Assembly: GCA_016183945.1 (NCBI GenBank)
Contig: JACPDP010000034.1
Span: 1-13,487 of the forward strand
DNA: 13,487 nt
From: Magnetospirillum sp.
GTDB lineage: Bacteria > Pseudomonadota > Alphaproteobacteria > Rhodospirillales > Magnetospirillaceae
Direction of reading: 5' to 3'
Position 1 is the first letter of the stretch. Every line of letters starts with the position of its first letter. The notes under the pieces were generated by a model, which worked only from the letters and a program-made list of their open reading frames with translations, had not been told where the DNA came from and searched no databases. Of the stretch, positions 1 to 4,838 are shown one piece after another. The translations under genes were made by a program, and so were the position numbers.

Positions 1-1
1 C

Positions 2-109
2 TACGACGCCATCGTCGATGCCTGCTGCGATGCTTGGAACGATCTGGTCGCCACACCTCAGCGCATCAAATCAATCGCGTCCCGCCAATGGGCGTCGGTC
101 ATTGGTTAA
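2..109 (+). CDS. IS630-family transposase, C-terminal end (partial)
   Basis: The reading frame is open from the left edge and ends at TAA 107-109, giving 35 residues that begin YDAIVDACCDAWNDLV and end near RQWASVIG. This is the typical tail of IS630-type transposases of the DDE superfamily, in which a Y/F-x-A-I-V-x-A-C-C-x-A-W-N segment and a closing R-x-W precede the stop. The catalytic core lies outside the window, so nothing can be said about activity. The end of the insertion sequence should fall shortly after the stop. The AT-rich stretch around 115-140 is a candidate but I could not assign the terminal repeat. The element probably interrupts or abuts the decayed fragment at 121-572. 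Identification is from sequence memory of the family. Confidence 0.7.
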   Translation, partial: YDAIVDACCDAWNDLVATPQRIKSIASRQWASVIG

Positions 110-120
110 GGCCGTTGGTA

Positions 121-572
121 TTAAATAGCTTTTCGGAAACGTGTCAACGCGATTGTGCCTGTGTCCCGGGGTTTGAGCAGCAGCGGAGCAGAAACTTCGA
201 TTCGGGCCTGTGTGTCGGAGGTCGTGTCCTCCGCCGGAGCGAAACATGGCGCCTGATGCAGCACGCGGGCGGCCCCCTCATTTGCAGCAGCCCGGCCGTC
301 GCCAGCCGGCGCATCGCCTCCCAGGTGGCGCGGTCGATCACCTCCACCGCCATGCCGTCGCGGCCGGCGAGACGGCTGCGTTCGGCCGCCAGCGCCTCCC
401 CATCCACTTCGAGCACCGCCAGCAAGCACGTCCCGCCACCGACGGTGCGGGCCTCGACCAGCAGCAGGCGGTCGGCGTGGCGCTTTTTCAGGTCCTCGAC
501 CACTGTCTCCTCGGGGGTGAGGATACGGCTGGCCTTAGGAAACGGCAGGGCCGGCGTCAATGCATGCCCGCT
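121..572 (-). pseudogene. Helicase-like (SNF2-associated?) C-terminal fragment, frameshifted
   Basis: On the minus strand, codons from about 555 down to 285 encode a well-formed stretch containing LTPEETVVEDLKKRHADR, LLLVEARTVGGGTCLLAVLE and DRATWEAMRRLA. At about 280-284 this frame degenerates into Cys/Arg-rich junk. A frame one base away continues plausibly (NEGAARVLHQAPCF) to TAA at 121-123, which suggests a one-base deletion. The segment resembles the region following the helicase core in large alphaproteobacterial SNF2-type proteins, but that is a recollection and not certain. Everything upstream of it is missing: its 5' edge abuts the broken toxin at 574, with a GTG-started junction reading frame from 614. 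The IS630 end lies at its 3' side. It is best read as a dead fragment bounded by rearrangements. Confidence 0.45.
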
Positions 573-573
573 T

Positions 574-754
574 TCAACGATAGCCGAGGCTGTGATAGCC
601 GATGACTCGCTCACCGCCCACGACGTAGACGAGGGAATACTTCAGTCCGTGGTCCGAGGGCGGCACCGGCCGCGGCACCTCCCAAACCCGCACTTCAATG
701 AGCGAGATCCCATCGAGGAGCCATCCGCTCCCGGATCATCAGCTGAGCCTTCAT
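574..754 (-). pseudogene. TumE-like toxin remnant (DUF6516), frameshifted and truncated
   Basis: The minus strand starts with ATG at 752-754 and encodes MKAQLMIRER, then needs a one-base shift to continue as WLLDGISLIEVRVWEVPRPV and DHGLKYSLVYVVGGERVIGY, ending at TGA 574-576. This is the TumE/DUF6516 toxin pattern: compare WQVPKPV, HGLKYSLFY and QRLVGY in the intact toxin at 11590. The family's conserved continuation DNERGKGDHRH is absent and replaced by a short unrelated tail (HSLGYR), so the gene is both frameshifted and cut off. No antitoxin follows it; a helicase-like fragment lies there instead. The context ACCATATGAAGGC around its ATG is useful for judging the start of the intact copy. 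Confidence 0.65.
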
Positions 755-850
755 ATGGTTTTCGTGTCTTTTCAAATTGTTACGCCCTCCCCAACCCTCA
801 CGTTGCCAATTCGACCGACACGTCCGAGGGGATATTCAAGGATCCATACC

Positions 851-878
851 GAGAGTTCGAATCCCGCCCCCTCCGCCA
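851..878 (+). tRNA. tRNA-Ser-like 3' end fragment (possible att site)
   Basis: Bases 856-862 read TTCGAAT (T-loop), 863-867 CCCGC (T-stem 3' strand), 868-874 CCCCTCC (acceptor 3' strand), 875 G (discriminator) and 876-878 CCA, exactly the spacing of a serine-type tRNA 3' end. The upstream T-stem strand GAGAG (851-855) pairs at only three of five positions. No D-arm, anticodon arm or 5' acceptor strand (expected GGAGGGG) lies upstream. It is therefore a fragment, as left when an integrase recombines at the 3' end of a tRNA gene. It could instead be relic DNA from a duplication. Confidence 0.6.
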
Positions 879-972
879 AAATTTCCAATCTCCAATAGGC
901 TATTTCCAATTGAGAGCCAGCTCGCCGGGGGCTTGCGCAGCCGCAGTCCCAGGCTGGGGACAATTCCTTTGA

Positions 973-1869
973 TCAGGCGGCGGAATTCGGCGAGGGCGCG
1001 AAGACGCCGAGTTTGTCCGGGTTTCGGACCGCAAAAATCCTAAGCACGCGCCCTTGCTCGACTTCCAGAGTCAGCGCCGTGGCCAGTTCACCGTCCTCGA
1101 AGACGAGGAGACCGGGACAGCCGTTGAACCAGCTCGGCAGCGATCGGACCGCCACCTCCCGCGCGGCGTAATTCTTGAAGACTTCGATGAAGAACATTGC
1201 GATCTCCGCTGCGCCGCAAAGCATGTCTGCGCGCGCCTCGGCCTTCCCGCCCCCGTCCGCGTAGAGTTCCGCATTACTGGCCAAGAGCGCGGTCAGCCGT
1301 TCCAGGCATCCTTGCCGCGCCGCGTCGAAGAAAGCCTGAAGCAGCCGCCGGTGCTCTTCCGGGGAGGATTGAAAACGCCGGCGCCCCTCGCGCACGCGCT
1401 TCCGTGCCCGAGAAGCCAGTTGCCGGCAGTTGGCGGGCGTCATCCCCAGGATGGACGCCACCTCGTCAAACTCCAGGTCGAAGACGTCATGCAGCAGCCA
1501 TGCCGCCCGCTCCGTGGGCGACAGCGCTTCGAGCGCGAGCAGCAGCGCGACCGAGACGGACTCATCCACTTCCAGTTTGGCAGCCACATCAAACGAGTCC
1601 TGTTCCGGCAACGGCTCCGGCAGCCACACACCAACGTAACTTTCCCTTTGCCGCCTGGCGGACTGGAGCAGGTTGAGCGCCGTGCGGCTGCAAACCGTGA
1701 TCAGCCAGGCCCGGGGTGATTGCAGTGCGGCGGCGTCAACCTCACGCCACTTGAGGTAGGTGTCCTGCACCACGTCCTGTGCTTCGGCCAATGTGCCCAA
1801 CATGCGGTAGGCGATGCCCTCAAGGGTGCGCCGGTGCTGTTCGAAGATCAGGGTCTTGTCGATGGTCAT
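973..1869 (-). CDS. ECF41-family RNA polymerase sigma factor with SnoaL-like C-terminal domain
   Basis: A 298-residue protein. Sigma region 2 spans roughly residues 8-75 and region 4 roughly 105-162, with EVASILGMTPANCRQLASRAR as the helix-turn-helix. An NTF2/SnoaL-like extension covers about 172-290. The three signatures of ECF41 are all present: WLPEP in the linker (82-86), DGGGK (205-209) and NPDKL near the C-terminus (283-287). In this family no anti-sigma factor is needed and the C-terminal extension modulates activity. ATG at 1867-1869 is preferred over TTG 1884 because it lies five bases after the upstream gene's stop (TGA 1875-1877) and gives the usual family N-terminus. The two genes are thus likely translationally coupled. 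The signal sensed is unknown. Confidence 0.93.
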   Translation of the reverse strand: MTIDKTLIFEQHRRTLEGIAYRMLGTLAEAQDVVQDTYLKWREVDAAALQSPRAWLITVCSRTALNLLQSARRQRESYVGVWLPEPLPEQDSFDVAAKLEVDESVSVALLLALEALSPTERAAWLLHDVFDLEFDEVASILGMTPANCRQLASRARKRVREGRRRFQSSPEEHRRLLQAFFDAARQGCLERLTALLASNAELYADGGGKAEARADMLCGAAEIAMFFIEVFKNYAAREVAVRSLPSWFNGCPGLLVFEDGELATALTLEVEQGRVLRIFAVRNPDKLGVFAPSPNSAA

Positions 1870-1874
1870 GTCGA

Positions 1875-2891
1875 TCACTCGCAAGGGCTGGACATGAGCA
1901 CCACGAAGCGCCAGCCGGACGCGGAAAGCCGGAAAACATGGGTGTATTTCTGACGGGCAGAATAGACACCGCCATTGCTCCCACCATCGGCCATGACGAC
2001 TTCCTGCAGCCCGACTTCGACGGCAAGGTTCCCACCGCGCTCGATTTTAGCAGGAACTTTCCTGAAACTGGCGAATGTCGCATGACGGAACAATCCCGCC
2101 TCCGCCTCCAGGAAGGCTTTTCGCCCGGAAATGATTGCGCGGGAGGGGATCAGAAGCTGGATGTCATCCGCGCACAACTCCGAATAGGCCTTGGCGTCGC
2201 CCTTGACGATGGCATCCGCCTGTCCGTGCCGAAGGGCATTGATCTGGCGCATGTCCTCGCCGCTGAAGTCGCCGATCCAGTGCGGAAGGGCATTGTCCCC
2301 GTCGAAAAGGCGGTCCACCTGTTGTTTGGCGCAGGCCGCCGCCCTCTGCCGGGTCGGCTCGGGCATGGCGGTCCCCTCCACGGTGACGATATCCACTGGG
2401 TCGATGCCGACGAACCTCAGAATCGCCTTCAGGTAAGGAGACTGGAAATCATCCTCGCCCACGGAGGATTTCAGCCCACCCCGGCCGGTAATGACCGTCG
2501 CCCGTTTGCCCACGAGCAGCCCCCTGTAGCCTTCCGGTTCTACGGCGAAGGTCTCCCCGGAGCGCACCACATGGTCGAAATACGCCTTCAGCGGGGAGGG
2601 AACATTCAGGTTGTAAAGCGGGCTACTGATGAGCACGTGATCGGCGCGGCGAAGTTCGTCGATCAAGGCGTCGGACAATCTGGTCGCAGCACGGCTCGAA
2701 TGATCCACCTGTTGGAACGCCTCGATCAGCGTGCTGGTCAGGTGCGGCACAGGCTCCTCGGCGAGCGAGCGCCGGATCACGATGCCATCGGAATGGGTCT
2801 CTTGCCACCGGAACTGGAAGTAATCCGCCAATGCGCGGGTGTGCGAGCCTTCCGAGCGGGCGCTGGCATCAATGCGGAGGAGCGTCTTCAT
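1875..2891 (-). CDS. FMN-dependent NADH-azoreductase fused to NTF2/SnoaL-like domain
   Basis: A 338-residue protein. Residues 1-200 match the AzoR flavodoxin-like fold: the N-terminal DASARSEGSHT is the FMN-phosphate loop, and SSPLYNLNVPSPLKAYFDHV followed by RSGETF (89-115) corresponds to the FMN/substrate region of AzoR. AzoR enzymes reduce azo compounds and quinones with NADH in the cytoplasm. Residues about 212-335 form an extra NTF2/SnoaL (DUF4440-like) domain, with GDAKAYSELCADD near its start and GWRFVVLMSS at its end. Ordinary AzoR is about 200 residues, so this is a fusion. ATG 2889-2891 follows AAAGGGAA on the minus strand, a good ribosome site. The gene is first in the operon with the ECF41 sigma factor, whose families often neighbour oxidoreductases; it is the probable effector. 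Confidence 0.9.
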   Translation of the reverse strand: MKTLLRIDASARSEGSHTRALADYFQFRWQETHSDGIVIRRSLAEEPVPHLTSTLIEAFQQVDHSSRAATRLSDALIDELRRADHVLISSPLYNLNVPSPLKAYFDHVVRSGETFAVEPEGYRGLLVGKRATVITGRGGLKSSVGEDDFQSPYLKAILRFVGIDPVDIVTVEGTAMPEPTRQRAAACAKQQVDRLFDGDNALPHWIGDFSGEDMRQINALRHGQADAIVKGDAKAYSELCADDIQLLIPSRAIISGRKAFLEAEAGLFRHATFASFRKVPAKIERGGNLAVEVGLQEVVMADGGSNGGVYSARQKYTHVFRLSASGWRFVVLMSSPCE

Positions 2892-2925
2892 GGGGTTCCC
2901 TTTCGATGAAAGTTGATGCCCACTA

Positions 2926-2952
2926 GACAATCCACCCCGCCGGAGTGTGACA
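2926..2952 (-). promoter_or_regulatory. ECF41-type promoter of the azoreductase/sigma operon
   Basis: On the minus strand TGTCACA (2946-2952) is followed by 16 bases and TGTC (2926-2929). The known ECF41 target is TGTCACA-N16-CGTC, so the match is 10 of 11 defined bases at the right spacing. The -10 element lies 34 bases upstream of the azoreductase ATG. A second GTCACA occurs 12 bases further upstream (2958-2963). Autoregulation by the sigma factor at 973-1869 is inferred. Confidence 0.8.
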
Positions 2953-3361
2953 GCTGTTGTGACTATCGGGGGGCAAAGCGGCGAGAATGGTTGCCTCGCC
3001 CCTTGATCCGCTTGAGGTCGCCCTGCGCCCGCTCACGGACGGCGACCCGTAAGATATTGTAAATCAACGAGAGAAGGTTCGCGGATAGCCCACCGTGCCC
3101 CGCCAATTTCCTTTCGGAATGATTTCTCCGCCCCTTGAGGCCCGGCCGAGGCCGTGGTATTCCGCGCCGTGCCGGCCGCAAGGCTGTTGACCGTGCCGCC
3201 CGCTGACGGCGGATTTCCCAGTGATTTTCCTTTCTCTTCTCTCCCATATTCTCCGCAGACTGTTGACTGCCGGACGGGCGAAGGTACGGGTTTGAGGTTC
3301 GACTGCTCCGTTCTCGCGGCTCCGTCCTCGCAGTTGGAGGAAAATTTTCATCCCCATAAGA
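2953..3361. other. Intergenic region without a supportable gene
   Basis: This stretch lies between the ECF41-type promoter and the mqsA stop. It contains a direct-repeat copy (3064-3110). The short open frames on both strands have no recognisable domain, no good ribosome site and arginine-rich composition typical of non-coding GC-rich DNA. I see no convincing terminator for mqsA. Confidence 0.5.
3064..3110 (+). repeat. Cassette-flanking direct repeat, copy 1
   Basis: This 47-bp segment begins TCAACGAGAGAAGGTT and ends CCGCCAATTTC. Against 4192-4238, which is the same length, the first 16 bases and the last 11 are identical, while the 20-bp centre diverges. The last part also resembles the end of the tRNA-like fragment at 851-878 plus flank (CCGCCAAAATTTCC). 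The two copies enclose mqsRA. Confidence 0.65.
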
Positions 3362-3823
3362 TCAGAAGGGCCGACTCGCCGTCGCCGTTCCTTCGTTGGC
3401 CCCGAGTTCCCCCACCAGTTCCGGATGCCGATCCAGCAGCCTCAGCAACTGAATCGTCGGCCCGCTCGGTTCGATGATGCTGCGTTCGTATTTGTCGAAG
3501 GCATTGGGGCCGACGCGGAACAGGGCGCCGGCCGCGCGCTGGCTCAGGCGCAGTTTGGTGCGGATACGGCGGATGGTGGCCGGCGACGGCACCCCGTCCA
3601 CCTGCTCCTTCAACGCCCGCAAAGCTGCGTCGGCGGTGGCCATGTCGGCGCCGACATGCACGGACTCGCCCCCGCCCTCGGGGTAATAGCCCGGCAGATC
3701 GACCGTCATCTCGTGCCCCTTGTAGCGCACTGTGAACGGGCGAATATCGCGGGTCAGCATCTGGCCCGTCTCGGGACACGGCATGGTCGCGGGAAGGTCG
3801 GGAATCTTGTGGGCCACGGTCAT
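3362..3823 (-). CDS. mqsA: MqsA-family antitoxin lacking the zinc-ligand cysteines
   Basis: A 153-residue protein. The N-terminal half corresponds to the zinc domain of E. coli MqsA and the C-terminal half (about 82-137) is an XRE-type helix-turn-helix with LRLSQRAAGALF and NAFDKYE, equivalent to NAFSRYE in E. coli. Of the two CxxC motifs, the first reads CPET (only C16 remains) and the second region reads YYPEGGGES, so zinc cannot be bound in the classical way. A subfamily beginning CPETG is known among proteobacteria. MqsA neutralises MqsR and represses the operon. Its ATG overlaps the toxin stop by four bases (ATGA, 3820-3823). AAGGAG lies just two bases upstream, which is close but usable. 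Confidence 0.88.
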   Translation of the reverse strand: MTVAHKIPDLPATMPCPETGQMLTRDIRPFTVRYKGHEMTVDLPGYYPEGGGESVHVGADMATADAALRALKEQVDGVPSPATIRRIRTKLRLSQRAAGALFRVGPNAFDKYERSIIEPSGPTIQLLRLLDRHPELVGELGANEGTATASRPF

Positions 3824-4125
3824 TTCTCCTTGAACGACATCACCCGAAACTCGGTCACCACGTCGGCCTGGAATTTGACGTAGAGGGTCAAGCCATCCGC
3901 CGGGACGTGGTAGACGTCCTGCCATGTCCGGTGATCGGCAAAGGTGGTCATCGATTTGTAGAACATCGGACGCCGGATGCTGTTGATCACTGCCGCGATG
4001 CTGGAGCGGCTGAACCCCAGCGACAGGGCATCGAAAAAGGCCGTCCGCGTGATCGCCAGTGTCTCGACCGAGCCGAGGGCGGCCTTGACGGCATCGAGAT
4101 CGTAGGTTGGCCGGCGCTTTTCCAT
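3820..4125 (-). CDS. mqsR: MqsR-family mRNA interferase toxin
   Basis: A 101-residue protein close to E. coli MqsR (98 residues). It is a RelE-fold ribonuclease that in E. coli cleaves mRNA at GCU/GCA. It shows FYKSMTTFADH (55-65, with catalytic-type K57), WQDVY (68-72), YVKF (82-85) and the closing SFKEK (97-101), the residues implicated in catalysis. The start MEKRRPTY at 4123-4125 matches the family's MEKRTP; an upstream ATG at 4168-4170 would add 15 unrelated residues and run through a palindrome. The toxin gene precedes the antitoxin gene, the usual mqsRA order. It appears intact, with no frameshift or lost active-site residue. Confidence 0.92.
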   Translation of the reverse strand: MEKRRPTYDLDAVKAALGSVETLAITRTAFFDALSLGFSRSSIAAVINSIRRPMFYKSMTTFADHRTWQDVYHVPADGLTLYVKFQADVVTEFRVMSFKEK

Positions 4126-4136
4126 CGCCGCATGAT

Positions 4137-4153
4137 GCCACCATATGGGTGGC
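4137..4153. promoter_or_regulatory. Candidate mqsRA operator (inverted repeat)
   Basis: GCCACC (4137-4142) and GGTGGC (4148-4153) are perfect inverted arms around ATATG, and the core includes the palindrome CCATATGG (4141-4148). It lies 12 bases upstream of the mqsR ATG, where MqsA autorepressor sites sit in other species. The sequence differs from the E. coli AACCT-N3-AGGTT site, so binding is inferred. Confidence 0.45.
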
Positions 4154-4191
4154 GGATCAAGCTGCGGCAAGCTCCCCTAACGCATTGGAAT

Positions 4192-4238
4192 TCAACGAGA
4201 GAAGGTTGGGCGGGAGCCTCCTTCCCTCCGCCAATTTC
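4192..4238 (+). repeat. Cassette-flanking direct repeat, copy 2
   Basis: This is the partner of the copy at 3064-3110: same length, 16 identical leading and 11 identical trailing bases. In this copy GAAGG (4201-4205) can pair with CCTTC (4219-4223), and the tail CCTCCGCCA looks like a tRNA acceptor 3' strand plus CCA. It lies 67 bases upstream of the mqsR start, outside the operon. Confidence 0.65.
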
Positions 4239-4367
4239 TCATGGCGCCGGCATTCATCGGAAAATCGTTCCGCCCAAAATCCTCACACCCCGACGGGCTC
4301 CGCAGCGGCGACAATATCCCTGCGGACCGGTGCGATCGGTCCCAGGGACAAGCAGGCGGAAATGCTG

Positions 4368-4580
4368 ATGTTCAAGCGCAAGACTCCATCGGTGCGGCTC
4401 GGCGAGCGCTTCGTCAAGGCGGGTGATCCGCTCGCGCGGGCGTGGAAGGTGACGCGCCTGTGGACGACGGCCATCGGCATTCCCCATGCCCAGATCGAAA
4501 ACGACGGTCAGCGCAAGGAAACGCGGATCATCTCCGTCTCTGCCCTCACCGATGTGAATTTGTACGGCCCGGTCGCCTGA
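4368..4580 (+). CDS. Conserved small protein, tandem paralogue 1 (unknown function)
   Basis: A 70-residue basic protein beginning MFKRKTPSVRLGERFVKAG. It is clearly related to the next gene, which has the same length: both share MF(K/R)RKTP, G(E/D)xFVKxG, WxVxR, HAQ, I-S-V-x-AL-x-D and a C-terminal L-x-P. There is no transmembrane segment, signal peptide or cysteine motif. ATG 4368-4370 is preferred over ATG 4362 because AGGCGGA is then about seven bases upstream and because it aligns with the start of the paralogue. The predicted pattern (short basic N-terminus, alternating hydrophobics) suggests a small beta-rich domain. I do not recognise a function. Confidence 0.75.
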   Translation: MFKRKTPSVRLGERFVKAGDPLARAWKVTRLWTTAIGIPHAQIENDGQRKETRIISVSALTDVNLYGPVA

Positions 4581-4605
4581 CCGGCCTGATCAAAGGAAAA
4601 ATTAC

Positions 4606-4818
4606 ATGTTCAGGAGAAAAACGCCGCCCATTCAGGTCGGTGACTGTTTCGTGAAGACCGGTGGCAGCCGCAAAATCTGGACGGTCATGAGAATAATGGA
4701 TGCTCACGCCCAGTTGGTCAGCAAGCAGCTGTACTCGGAGCACATCACCATCTCGGTCTGCGCCTTGGCCGACCGTGCCCTGTTCCAGCCGTTGGCCTCC
4801 GAACCGGTCAGAGACTGA
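4606..4818 (+). CDS. Conserved small protein, tandem paralogue 2 (unknown function)
   Basis: A 70-residue protein beginning MFRRKTPPIQVGDCFVKTG, preceded by AAAGGA eight bases before the ATG. It starts 25 bases after the previous paralogue stops, so the two are probably co-transcribed. Relative to paralogue 1 it has a shorter middle loop and a longer C-terminal tail (ASEPVRD), which indicates divergence after duplication. Its end faces the end of the efflux pump gene (4839) with only 20 bases between. A small hairpin (GTCAG-AGA-CTGAC, 4807-4819) spans its stop but has no T-tract. Function unknown. Confidence 0.78.
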   Translation: MFRRKTPPIQVGDCFVKTGGSRKIWTVMRIMDAHAQLVSKQLYSEHITISVCALADRALFQPLASEPVRD

Positions 4819-4838
4819 CGAATGCGTGATTGCCGATA

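Noticed and set aside
34..972. 312-codon plus-strand frame across the left border
   Set aside because: It runs through an insertion-sequence end, two opposite-strand remnants and a tRNA fragment, so it cannot be one real gene.
1779..2909. 376-codon plus-strand frame opposite the azoreductase
   Set aside because: Shadow frame; the minus-strand product has AzoR and SnoaL motifs and a matching ECF promoter.
2963..3060. Minus-strand frame ending VRERAQGDLKRIKGRGNHSRR before the ECF41-type promoter
   Set aside because: It looks superficially like a protein tail but has no recognisable family, start or ribosome site.
4807..4819. GTCAG-AGA-CTGAC hairpin between convergent genes as a terminator
   Set aside because: The stem is only 5 bp and there is no T-tract on either strand.
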